Numbered from the stretch's first letter, positions 1-5,078 are shown. The stretch is 5,938 bases of DNA from Clostridium sp. UBA4746 (GCA_002403785.1 DHIM01000085.1:1568-7505), one strand, 5' to 3'. Numbers and translations: made by a program. The notes: generated from the letters alone by a model not told the origin.

Positions 1-1
1 T

Positions 2-106
2 AATATTTATATTATGATTAAAAAATTAAATAGTGACTTCGTTTCTGAAATTAGCAATGATATCACCCACATGACAGGTGACAAAAAAATAATGGGTAGG
101 CACTAA
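2..106 (+). CDS. 3' end of an unidentified gene (partial, enters from left edge)
   Basis: An open frame runs from the window edge for 34 codons to a TAA at 104-106. It reads as a plausible soluble C-terminus with mixed charged and polar residues (KKLNSDFVSEISNDITHMTG, then DKKIMGRH). I do not recognise the family. Support comes from the amino-acid composition and from the stop lying only four bases from the convergent HIT gene stop, inside the shared hairpin, as in tightly packed convergent gene pairs. There is an internal ATG at 14-16 with no ribosome binding site before it, so a complete small gene is unlikely. The frame is short enough to be chance; sequence to the left would settle it. 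Confidence 0.35.
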   Translation, partial: NIYIMIKKLNSDFVSEISNDITHMTGDKKIMGRH

Positions 107-116
107 CTGCCTATCC
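83..116 (-). terminator. Rho-independent terminator of the HIT gene
   Basis: On the minus strand an 8-base stem (arms 109-116 and 94-101, one mismatch, 7-base loop) is followed by ATTA and seven T residues (complement of 83-89). The stem begins inside the last codons of the HIT gene and contains its TAG stop. Read on the plus strand the mismatch becomes a G-U pair, but no T-run follows, so it terminates mainly the minus strand. Confidence 0.82.
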
Positions 117-488
117 ATCATACTCAACTAATGCCTCTTTTAAATTTCTAACTCCACCCCTTGGATCATCCACATCACCTATATATCTAGGAATCAAGTG
201 CACATGTAAATGGTTTATGGTTTGCCCAGCATAAGTTCCTACATTAATACCTATATTATATCCTGCTGGCTCATATTGAATATCAAACATTTCTTTTACT
301 TCATGCAATAATTTATATATTGCTTTAATTTCTTCCTCCGTTGCTTCAAAGAAGTTTGCAAAATGCCTCTTGGCTATTATTAAACAATGACCATTATTTA
401 CTGGGAAATGATCAAGTATTGCAAAAGCGTATCTGTTTTCTACTATTATCTCTGATTCCTTAACATTACAAAATATACACTCTGACAT
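111..488 (-). CDS. HIT family protein (histidine-triad nucleotide-binding hydrolase/transferase)
   Basis: A 125-residue protein of the histidine triad superfamily, which hydrolyses or transfers nucleoside phosphoramidates and dinucleoside polyphosphates in the cytoplasm. The signature HLHVHLIP is at residues 93-100; the middle histidine (H95) is expected to be the nucleophile that is transiently nucleotidylated. C4 and C7 form a CxxC pair near the N-terminus, as in zinc-carrying HIT proteins. NNGHCLIIAKRH (31-42) and the C-terminal DPRGGVRN (108-115) are typical family segments. The length is normal to slightly short. The ATG is preceded by AAAGGAGA (497-504) with an 8-base spacer. It lies 71 bases downstream of the nitroreductase gene on the same strand with no clear promoter between, so co-transcription is possible. 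The exact substrate cannot be told from sequence. Confidence 0.95.
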   Translation of the reverse strand: MSECIFCNVKESEIIVENRYAFAILDHFPVNNGHCLIIAKRHFANFFEATEEEIKAIYKLLHEVKEMFDIQYEPAGYNIGINVGTYAGQTINHLHVHLIPRYIGDVDDPRGGVRNLKEALVEYDG

Positions 489-559
489 TGTTTTCGTCTC
501 CTTTATATATGTAGTTAATTTTTAATTCTTACATTTACTTGTGACGGACTTTAATAATA

Positions 560-1357
560 TTATATATAAGTAACCTCTAATGGATTTCTATCCACCAATT
601 TCTTATAGGTATACTTAGGATATCCAACCATAACAGCAGCTGTTATAGTTTTTCCTTCTGGAATATTAAACAATTTAAGCATTGGTGAGCCCTTAAGAGA
701 TGCACAATACTCAAAAAATCCAGCCCAACAAGTTCCAAGTCCTAGTGAAGGAGCGAATAATTCTAGATAAGTCAAACAAGAAATAGAATTAGCCCTCCCG
801 TTAGAAAAGTCTTTGTCCGCAGTAGTTATAATTAAGTTTGGTGCACCTCGCAGAATTGAATCAACTCCGTCTTCCCTGTAAACACTGATTAATCCTTTTA
901 ATGCATCCTTTAGTGGAGATTTTTCAATCATTCTAATAGTAAGTTCAGCAGCTTTTTTAACTAATTGTTTCTCCTCAACTACCACGAATGATACACCTTG
1001 ACTATTACTTCCTGTAGGTGCTTGCCTTGCAATATCAACTAATTTTGTTAATTTTTCTCGTGATACAGACTTATCTTGATAATTTCTTATAGAACGACGT
1101 GCCCTTAGAAAATGCTCTGCCTGCTCTGCATTTAATTTAGGAAAATCTTTCGCATCAACTTGCTTCGCGAGTGGTGTTTTTTTATTATCTATAGCGTCAC
1201 TCGGGCATATAGCCACACAATGTCCACAGGCAATGCAAGTGGTATTTGCTACTTCTTCTGGACCCTTTTCTCCCATCTTTAGAACATATGTTGGGCATTC
1301 CTTAATGCAAAGTTCGCATTTAATACATTTTTCTTCATTTACAGTTATAAGATCCAT
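560..1357 (-). CDS. Nitroreductase family protein with N-terminal 2[4Fe-4S] ferredoxin domain
   Basis: A cytoplasmic FMN oxidoreductase fused to a bacterial ferredoxin-type domain, 265 residues from the chosen start. Two CxxCxxCxxxCP clusters are visible (C11, C14, C17, C21 and C41, C44, C47, C51), each able to bind a [4Fe-4S] cluster. The nitroreductase fold follows, with the FMN-contacting RRSIRNY (87-93), APTGSNSQ (113-120), GLGTCWAG (206-213) and MVGYPK (243-248). The family passes electrons from ferredoxin or NAD(P)H to nitro compounds, quinones or other unsaturated acceptors; the natural substrate is unknown here. An in-frame ATG nine bases upstream (1364-1366) directly abuts the GAGGGG ribosome binding site, which is correctly spaced only for the ATG at 1357, so I take the shorter protein. 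A decayed relative lies at 1877-1925, and the leader at 1396-1447 is repeated before fic. Confidence 0.93.
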   Translation of the reverse strand: MDLITVNEEKCIKCELCIKECPTYVLKMGEKGPEEVANTTCIACGHCVAICPSDAIDNKKTPLAKQVDAKDFPKLNAEQAEHFLRARRSIRNYQDKSVSREKLTKLVDIARQAPTGSNSQGVSFVVVEEKQLVKKAAELTIRMIEKSPLKDALKGLISVYREDGVDSILRGAPNLIITTADKDFSNGRANSISCLTYLELFAPSLGLGTCWAGFFEYCASLKGSPMLKLFNIPEGKTITAAVMVGYPKYTYKKLVDRNPLEVTYI

Positions 1358-1366
1358 TCTGTTCAT

Positions 1367-1372
1367 CCCCTC
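1367..1372 (-). promoter_or_regulatory. Ribosome binding site deciding the nitroreductase start
   Basis: GAGGGG on the minus strand lies 9 bases before the ATG at 1357 but has zero spacing to the upstream ATG at 1366. This favours the 265-residue product over the 268-residue one. Confidence 0.65.
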
Positions 1373-1395
1373 GTTGAAATTAATTTTTAAATTTA

Positions 1396-1447
1396 AACTC
1401 CTTATCTAATAATTATCATTAAAGTATACTCTAATTGTACCATATAC
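1396..1447 (-). promoter_or_regulatory. Promoter and leader of the nitroreductase gene (repeat copy A)
   Basis: The minus strand carries GTATATGGTACAATTAGAG (1429-1447), containing an extended -10 element TGGTACAAT. No good -35 hexamer lies 16-18 bases upstream, so the TG motif or an activator would have to compensate. The same 19 bases occur exactly at 2787-2805 before the Fic gene, and the similarity continues downstream with matched blocks TTTA, ATAATTA and GATAnGGnG. The promoter call is inferred from the motif and its position about 70-80 bases before the start codon. Confidence 0.6.
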
Positions 1448-1492
1448 ATTAAAAATGAATTTATTTCTGAACTCACTTTTCTATTGTTAAAT

Positions 1493-1633
1493 TTAATTAG
1501 ATTTAACATCATTGTTAACTATATCTAACTCCGTAAAAGTCAGTGTTTTCAGTGGGTTTTTATGTACTGCTGTTAATTGTTGAATTAAGTTCTTACTAAA
1601 GTTTACAACATTCTTATTAAATTTAACTACACT
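1493..1633 (-). pseudogene. Coding-like relic, possibly the end of an NRPS condensation-type domain
   Basis: A 46-codon open frame ends at TAA (1493-1495), follows an in-frame TGA (1634-1636) and has no start or ribosome binding site. It reads KNLIQQLTAVHKNPLKTLTF, then TELDIVNND. The pattern (amphipathic helix, then a small loop with NP, then an L-D-hydrophobic segment) resembles the C-terminal edge of nonribosomal peptide synthetase condensation domains, where an asparagine-proline and a leucine-aspartate motif precede the linker. Further plausible residues continue upstream of the TGA up to about 1675. I see no other part of such a gene, so this can only be a remnant. The family assignment is a weak inference from pattern memory; the coding-like character is firmer. 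Confidence 0.33.
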
Positions 1634-1876
1634 TCATAATACCAACATTACCATTACAAATTCATTATTGATAAGCTAAATTTTATTAACAATCACCAGC
1701 AAAAAAATTAGATAAATTTAAATGTCTCTTACTTTACTTGACCTTTTAGAATATTTAAATTGAATAAATATTCTCATTATGGATTTTAAAAGAATTATTA
1801 TAAACAAATATAATAACGTTTTAGCAATATTATTTCCATTTTTGTCTTCCATTTTATTTTACATTTTTCAAACTGT

Positions 1877-1925
1877 CCAACAAGTTTCAAGTCCTAGCGA
1901 TGGATCAAATAATATTACTACTATG
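1877..1925 (-). pseudogene. Nitroreductase gene remnant (decayed paralogue)
   Basis: Bases 1877-1913 match 725-761 of the intact nitroreductase gene without gaps at 32 of 37 positions. On the minus strand the segment reads VILFDPSLGLETCW, against LELFAPSLGLGTCW in the intact protein, which is the FMN-binding GLGTCWAG region. Directly after the tryptophan codon the frame hits TGA; skipping one base recovers GQFEKC, comparable to GFFEYC, so a one-base deletion is likely. No flanking part of the gene is recognisable on either side. It lies just downstream of fic and on the same strand as the intact copy, fitting a former tandem duplicate. A plus-strand 60-codon frame over this segment is only its shadow. 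Confidence 0.75.
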
Positions 1926-1927
1926 AA

Positions 1928-1966
1928 AAATATCACCCATACTTACCAACTTATACGGTGATATTT
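1928..1966 (-). terminator. Probable terminator of fic
   Basis: A perfect 10-base inverted repeat, AAATATCACC (1928-1937) and GGTGATATTT (1957-1966), has a 19-base loop. On the minus strand it ends in TTTTTC, 26 bases after the fic stop. The loop is large and the stem AT-rich, so it is weaker than the HIT terminator. Confidence 0.5.
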
Positions 1967-1991
1967 ATTTATATCTGTTTTTATACTTCAA

Positions 1992-2750
1992 TTAATCTAA
2001 AAATTCTTTTAGGTTCTTTAATTTTAAATTATAATCTTTCACCCATGTTTTATGTGATTCTTCTTCCAAGAAATCAACCATCTTATATATTTCTTGTGTT
2101 TCATTAAAATACTCTAATGCTAAATAGTACTGTTCCCTATCATTTTCAAATAAAACAATAGGTGGAAGATTATTGCCTATAAGTAGATAATTAAGTAGCA
2201 TTCTACCCACCCGTCCATTGCCATCTGCGAAAGGATGTATGCTTTCAAACCAACAATGAAAATAACTAACCACTCTCAGAGCATTATTATCATCTATTTT
2301 CACCGCATTAATCTCATTGATTAATGATATTAAATTTTCTCCTACTTCTAATGGAGTCACTCCTACATCATGTAATCCTACTATATAATCTCCCGTCTTA
2401 AATTCTCCTTCTTTTTCACCTTTAGCTAACAATTCTTCTGTAAAGCAATCCTTCATTAAAACAAAGTGAAAATGTTTAATTAATTCAGTAGATAATTTCA
2501 AATTATTTTCTTTACATAATTTCAAAATATCTTTACAAAGGTCTCTATGGTTTTCTATTTCCCTAATTGTCTTCTTATTTCCTTTAAAATCACTAACAAT
2601 TTCGCCCCTAAAAACAGTTTCTACATCCCTAAGTCTTGTTTCATTGTTTTCTATTTTATTTGATGAATAGGTGAACTTTAAAAAGAACCTATTTACTAAT
2701 TCTTCACTTACCCCTGCTCTCCATATCTTTATAGATTCGTTATATGACAT
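1992..2750 (-). CDS. Fic domain protein (probable AMP-transferase, class II)
   Basis: A 252-residue cytoplasmic Fic-domain protein. The family transfers AMP, or less often another phosphate-containing group, from a nucleotide to a target protein hydroxyl. The active-site motif HPFADGNGRVGR (172-183) is complete, with catalytic H172 and phosphate-binding DGNGR. SNKIEN (30-35) matches the (S/T)xxxE(G/N) inhibitory helix motif; its N-terminal position defines class II, where E34 would block productive ATP binding. GEFKTG (115-120) is in the place of the substrate-positioning flap. No antitoxin or partner gene is adjacent. An upstream TTG at 2828 would add 26 residues, but that stretch covers the repeated promoter, and the ATG at 2750 has AGGGGG six bases before it. 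The leader repeats that of the nitroreductase gene. The target protein is unknown. Confidence 0.93.
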   Translation of the reverse strand: MSYNESIKIWRAGVSEELVNRFFLKFTYSSNKIENNETRLRDVETVFRGEIVSDFKGNKKTIREIENHRDLCKDILKLCKENNLKLSTELIKHFHFVLMKDCFTEELLAKGEKEGEFKTGDYIVGLHDVGVTPLEVGENLISLINEINAVKIDDNNALRVVSYFHCWFESIHPFADGNGRVGRMLLNYLLIGNNLPPIVLFENDREQYYLALEYFNETQEIYKMVDFLEEESHKTWVKDYNLKLKNLKEFLD

Positions 2751-2753
2751 ATT

Positions 2754-2805
2754 CAACCCCCTATCTTTAATTATTACTAAACCATGCTCTAATTGTACCA
2801 TATAC
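2754..2805 (-). promoter_or_regulatory. Promoter and leader of fic (repeat copy B)
   Basis: The minus strand repeats GTATATGGTACAATTAGAG exactly (2787-2805), with the extended -10 TGGTACAAT. Weaker similarity to the nitroreductase leader runs on through ATAATTA and GATAGGGGG to the ribosome binding site. As in copy A, no clear -35 box is seen. The two leaders are either descendants of one duplicated sequence or targets of one regulator. Confidence 0.6.
2757..2762 (-). promoter_or_regulatory. Ribosome binding site deciding the fic start
   Basis: AGGGGG on the minus strand sits six bases before the ATG at 2750. The alternative upstream TTG (2826-2828) has no such site and lies before the predicted transcription start. 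Confidence 0.7.
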
Positions 2806-2953
2806 CTTATATGTTTTATTTTGCCCAACCTTTTTAATGTTAATATCTTTATATTATATTAATATTCTGCAAGTTTATATATTTTGTATCACTATTGTGT
2901 TACATTCACATTATTTACGATATCATTAACATACAATTTATAAAAAGAAAAGA

Positions 2954-2982
2954 TTCATATTTTGAAAAATTAAGTATATAAT
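2954..2982 (+). promoter_or_regulatory. sdpRI promoter
   Basis: TTCATA (2954-2959), a 17-base spacer and a perfect TATAAT (2977-2982) precede sdpR. Transcription would start near 2989, inside the nested dyad operator. Confidence 0.75.
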
Positions 2983-3025
2983 TTAATTAGACACTTAGAC
3001 GTTTATCTAACCATCTAATTAAATT
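2980..3025 (+). promoter_or_regulatory. Nested dyad operator of sdpRI (probable SdpR autorepression site)
   Basis: A perfect 12-base inverted repeat (AATTTAATTAGA at 2980-2991, its complement at 3014-3025) encloses a second one (TTAGA 2995-2999, TCTAA 3006-3010). Both dyads share the centre 3002.5, giving four TTAGA half-sites, with the two on each side 8 bases apart. It overlaps the end of the -10 box and the start point, where a bound ArsR-family dimer, or a pair of dimers, would block transcription. Known biology: B. subtilis SdpR represses its own operon. The site could also fold as an RNA hairpin in the leader. Confidence 0.7.
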
Positions 3026-3040
3026 AAAGGAGAAGTTAAA

Positions 3041-3340
3041 ATGTCAATTCTCAATTTACCATTTAAAGCACTTGCAGATCCAACAAGAAGAAAAATTATT
3101 TTATTATTAAAAGATGGTGATTTGACTGCCGGAGAAATAGCTGAGCATTTTGATATGACCAAGCCAAGTATTTCTCACCATCTCAATGCATTAAAGCAAT
3201 CATTGCTTGTAACTGATCAGCGCAAGGGTCAATATATTTATTATTCGCTTGATACTACAGTATTCCAGGAAGTAACTAATTGGTTTTTTAACACAGCGCA
3301 TGTTAATAAAGGGGGAGTTGAAAATGAAAAAGATAAATAA
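3041..3340 (+). CDS. sdpR: ArsR-family autorepressor SdpR
   Basis: A 99-residue winged-helix repressor of the ArsR family. ALADPTRRKIILLL (10-23) is the typical first helix, and LTAGEIAEHFDMTKPSISHH (28-47) is the helix-turn-helix with its recognition helix. RKGQYIYYSL (61-70) is the beta wing. The cysteine-rich metal site of ArsR/SmtB sensors is absent, as in SdpR, which responds to a protein partner instead. The sequence strongly resembles B. subtilis SdpR as I recall it. AGGAG (3028-3032) lies 8 bases before the ATG. The gene overlaps sdpI by 17 bases. By analogy, SdpR represses the operon until SdpI, having bound toxin, holds the repressor at the membrane. The acidic and basic tail after residue 90 is encoded within the overlap and may be of little functional weight. 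Confidence 0.92.
   Translation: MSILNLPFKALADPTRRKIILLLKDGDLTAGEIAEHFDMTKPSISHHLNALKQSLLVTDQRKGQYIYYSLDTTVFQEVTNWFFNTAHVNKGGVENEKDK
3311..3317 (+). promoter_or_regulatory. Ribosome binding site deciding the sdpI start
   Basis: GGGGGAG, inside the end of sdpR, stands 6 bases before the ATG at 3324. An earlier in-frame ATG at 3300 lacks any such site, and its extra eight residues (LIKGELK plus Met) would translate the ribosome binding site itself. Confidence 0.75.
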
Positions 3341-3989
3341 ATTTCTGAAAAAAGATTGGTTAATTCTAATTCTCATTTCATTAGGCTTTGCACTTGGAGC
3401 ATATTTCTATCCATCACTTCCCGATAAAGTAGCGATACACTGGAATTTACAAGGAGAAGTAAACGGATATGGAAATAGATTTGTAGGAGCTTTCGGCATT
3501 CCATTAGTGAATTTAGGAATTTATTTATTATTTATTGTACTTCCTTATATAGATCCTAAAAGAAAAAATTACGATAGCTTTCAGTCAACTTATCAATATT
3601 TAAAGTGCCTATTAGTTATATTTTTACTTGTCATACAATTAACTACTCTTTTAATAGCTAAAGGCGTTGTAATAAATCAGTCAGTTTTTATACCAATATT
3701 GGTTTCATTGCTATTTATTGCAATTGGAAATGTTATGGGAAGATTCAAATTCAATTACTTTGTAGGAGTAAAAACTCCTTGGACACTCGCTAATGAAGAG
3801 GTATGGAGAAGAACTCATAGGATGGCTGCACCACTATGGGTTATAGGTGGTATCCTAAATATATTATTAACTATTACCGGAATAACTTTTAATGGAATAA
3901 CTTCTTTAATTATTGTACTAGCAATTGTAGTTATTCCGATTGTATATTCATATGTTACCTATCAGAAAATTGCTAATGTAAATAAATAA
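3324..3989 (+). CDS. sdpI: SdpI-family membrane immunity and signal protein
   Basis: A 221-residue integral membrane protein with about six hydrophobic segments (roughly 12-29, 57-74, 93-113, 119-138, 170-187 and 191-212). The DUF1648 region is at 32-52 (LPDKVAIHWNLQGEVNGYG). The SdpI domain follows, with GNVMGRFKFNYFVGVKTPWT (135-154) and EEVWRRTHR (158-166). In B. subtilis, SdpI protects cells from the SdpC peptide toxin and, once it senses toxin, sequesters SdpR at the membrane so that the operon is induced. The 17-base overlap with sdpR implies translational coupling and matched synthesis. No sdpA, sdpB or sdpC gene lies in the window, so it may serve immunity against toxins of other cells, or envelope-stress sensing. 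The function is transferred by family, not shown here. Confidence 0.92.
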   Translation: MKKINKFLKKDWLILILISLGFALGAYFYPSLPDKVAIHWNLQGEVNGYGNRFVGAFGIPLVNLGIYLLFIVLPYIDPKRKNYDSFQSTYQYLKCLLVIFLLVIQLTTLLIAKGVVINQSVFIPILVSLLFIAIGNVMGRFKFNYFVGVKTPWTLANEEVWRRTHRMAAPLWVIGGILNILLTITGITFNGITSLIIVLAIVVIPIVYSYVTYQKIANVNK

Positions 3990-4036
3990 GAATATTACAG
4001 ATTGTCATTGCAATATAAAATAGTAAATACCATGTT

Positions 4037-4066
4037 CAGCTATATACTTTAAATTGTATATAGCTG
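4037..4066 (+). terminator. Perfect stem-loop after sdpI, possible terminator
   Basis: CAGCTATATAC (4037-4047) pairs perfectly with GTATATAGCTG (4056-4066) around an 8-base loop, 47 bases after the sdpI stop. No T-run follows on either strand, so termination is doubtful. It could equally be an operator or an mRNA-stabilising hairpin. The stretch 3990-4127 holds nothing else that I can recognise. Confidence 0.4.
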
Positions 4067-4127
4067 GCATATGGGAATAAACAGATTCCAGAAATGCACT
4101 GCTTATAGTTTTCCCTGGATATAAATT

Positions 4128-4156
4128 TTGTTATACAAATCCTAACATGTTATAAT
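4128..4156 (+). promoter_or_regulatory. Strong sigma-A-type promoter facing the DUF1801 gene
   Basis: TTGTTA (4128-4133), exactly 17 bases, then TATAAT (4151-4156) with the extended element TG one base upstream. It points to the plus strand, where the only downstream frame is the 41-codon one at 4214. Its transcript would run antisense into the DUF1801 gene. Confidence 0.65.
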
Positions 4157-4213
4157 TTAAGTTAAATGTCGAAAGTAAACGAGGGAATATAAAAGGAGGG
4201 AGGTTATTAAATT

Positions 4214-4339
4214 ATGAATGCAAATGTCACTAATTCATTTAAAACTTTTGGGGATTATTTCTTCTTTTTCAATTTGTCTTCTGCTTTTTTTATATTCTCT
4301 GCAACTCTAAATTTAACTATATTCCTTATTAATTCATAA
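4214..4339 (+). CDS. Short hydrophobic reading frame with promoter and RBS; truncated gene start or small gene
   Basis: A 41-codon frame starts at ATG 4214 after AAAGGAGGGAGG (4192-4203) and a convincing promoter. It opens MNANVTNSFKTFGDYF, then becomes phenylalanine-rich because from 4255 it is the antisense of the lysine-rich end of the DUF1801 gene. One reading is that the first 13 or so codons and the control signals belong to a gene truncated by a rearrangement near 4250. The other is a true small membrane peptide (residues 14-39 are strongly hydrophobic). I do not recognise the family. The expression signals are good; the protein is uncertain. Confidence 0.35.
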   Translation: MNANVTNSFKTFGDYFFFFNLSSAFFIFSATLNLTIFLINS

Positions 4340-4644
4340 GGAAGCGGCTTTTCTATAGGAAATCGTATTGACCCTTTTCCGCCTTTATATTGTGCTAATT
4401 CAAGTTTAAACGATTCAGTTCCACTAGGAGTTGGATAAAGTCCAATATGATTTTTAAAAGCAGCAAAATGCACCAAATTTCCATGAAGCACAAAAGTAGG
4501 CATTTGATAACTTATCTTCTCCTCTGCATCTGGTGCACACTCTTTTATAACTTTCCTTAATGTTATAAGTATTTCTCGAGTTTCAGGAGGAAATTTTAAA
4601 ATATATTCATCAATTGACCCTGAAATAATGTTGTTTTCTTCCAT
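4255..4644 (-). CDS. DUF1801 (YdhG-like) domain protein
   Basis: A 129-residue cytoplasmic protein of the DUF1801/YdhG-like family, sometimes annotated as iron chaperone because of a frataxin-like fold; the true role is not established. Family segments seen are the N-terminal IDEYILKFPPETREILITLR (11-30), ISYQMPTF (44-51), HFAAFKNHIGLYP (59-71) and GSIRFPIEKPLPYELI (91-106), ending in a lysine-rich tail (KKAEDKLKKKK). A TTG at 4659 would add five residues but overlaps the ribosome binding site AAAGGAG, which is placed for the ATG at 4644. A TTGACA occurs on the minus strand at 4709-4714, but I see no matching -10 box. The gene stands alone, and its 3' end is convergent with the promoter at 4128. 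Confidence 0.88.
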   Translation of the reverse strand: MEENNIISGSIDEYILKFPPETREILITLRKVIKECAPDAEEKISYQMPTFVLHGNLVHFAAFKNHIGLYPTPSGTESFKLELAQYKGGKGSIRFPIEKPLPYELIRNIVKFRVAENIKKAEDKLKKKK

Positions 4645-4649
4645 AATTT

Positions 4650-4656
4650 CTCCTTT
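4650..4656 (-). promoter_or_regulatory. Ribosome binding site deciding the DUF1801 gene start
   Basis: AAAGGAG on the minus strand, 5 bases before the ATG at 4644. The alternative TTG at 4659 lies upstream of and touching this site and so cannot use it. Confidence 0.75.
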
Positions 4657-4742
4657 CAATACATATTTTCATTACACTTCCACTCTCATTTTTAAATTAG
4701 CTCTTTTATGTCAATCCACCGAGACGTAACTTGCCTTAGACA

Positions 4743-5078
4743 CTATACAAAAACCATCTGAACTGCAATCATATATATAGCTGTTCCACCTATTATACTA
4801 ATTAAATTATTACGCTTCCATATATGCAAAGCTGCTACTACAACAACTCCAATTACTTCAGGAATTCCAAAAGGGAATGCATATAAATGAACATTTCTTA
4901 AGCAATAGATTATAAGCATAGCCATAATTGCTGGAGGCAAATAATTTCCTATGTACACTATGTATTTTGGTGTAGGTTTACCTTTTCCAAATAAGATGAA
5001 GGGTGCTACTCGCGTACCAAATGTAACAACTGCGATAACTAATATTGCACTTAGTGTATAGCTTACGTTAACATTCAT
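4743..5078 (-). CDS. azlD: AzlD family small subunit of branched-chain amino-acid exporter
   Basis: A 111-residue membrane protein with about four hydrophobic segments (roughly 7-28, 44-60, 72-86 and 93-110). Family marks are TRVAPFILFG (22-31), IGNYLPPAIMAMLIIY (43-58) and HIWKRNNLISIIGGTAIYM (85-103). AzlD is the small partner of AzlC; related pairs (AzlCD, BrnFE, YgaZH) export branched-chain amino acids, and in some cases methionine, through the cytoplasmic membrane. Its ATG lies inside the end of azlC (11-base overlap), with GGGAGGAG (5086-5093) seven bases upstream, so the two are translated as a coupled pair. The length is typical. No terminator hairpin is visible after the stop. Confidence 0.93.
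   Translation of the reverse strand: MNVNVSYTLSAILVIAVVTFGTRVAPFILFGKGKPTPKYIVYIGNYLPPAIMAMLIIYCLRNVHLYAFPFGIPEVIGVVVVAALHIWKRNNLISIIGGTAIYMIAVQMVFV

Larger units (their letters stand above)
1367..1991. other. Gene-free, rearranged spacer between fic and the nitroreductase gene
   Basis: About 625 bases without an intact gene. From high to low coordinates it holds the fic terminator hairpin (1928-1966), a nitroreductase gene relic (1877-1925), a very AT-rich stretch with no recognisable content (about 1680-1870), a second coding-like relic (1493-1633) and the nitroreductase promoter and leader (1396-1447). All recognisable pieces read on the minus strand. The mixture of remnants suggests past duplication and deletion rather than a functional regulatory region. 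Confidence 0.6.

Noticed and set aside
63..81. Short inverted repeat TCACC / GGTGA
   Set aside because: Only five base pairs, inside the edge reading frame, and not part of the better hairpin at 94-116.
1448..1640. Repeated ATTAAATTTAA-like words in the spacer
   Set aside because: Low-complexity AT sequence without regular unit or spacing; no CRISPR array or tandem repeat.
1779..1961. Plus-strand 60-codon frame
   Set aside because: It has no ribosome binding site, and its middle is the antisense of the nitroreductase relic; its end runs through the hairpin at 1928-1966.
2751..2828. 26-residue N-terminal extension of the Fic protein from TTG 2828
   Set aside because: It translates the repeated promoter and the RBS; the ATG at 2750 has a well-placed AGGGGG.
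2671..2862. Plus-strand 63-codon frame
   Set aside because: Antisense of the start and leader of the Fic gene; no ribosome binding site and no protein-like pattern of its own.
3300..3323. Earlier ATG for sdpI
   Set aside because: No ribosome binding site before it, while GGGGGAG is placed for the ATG at 3324.
4709..4714. TTGACA on the minus strand before the DUF1801 gene
   Set aside because: A perfect -35 hexamer, but nothing close to TATAAT 16-18 bases downstream, so I do not call a promoter.
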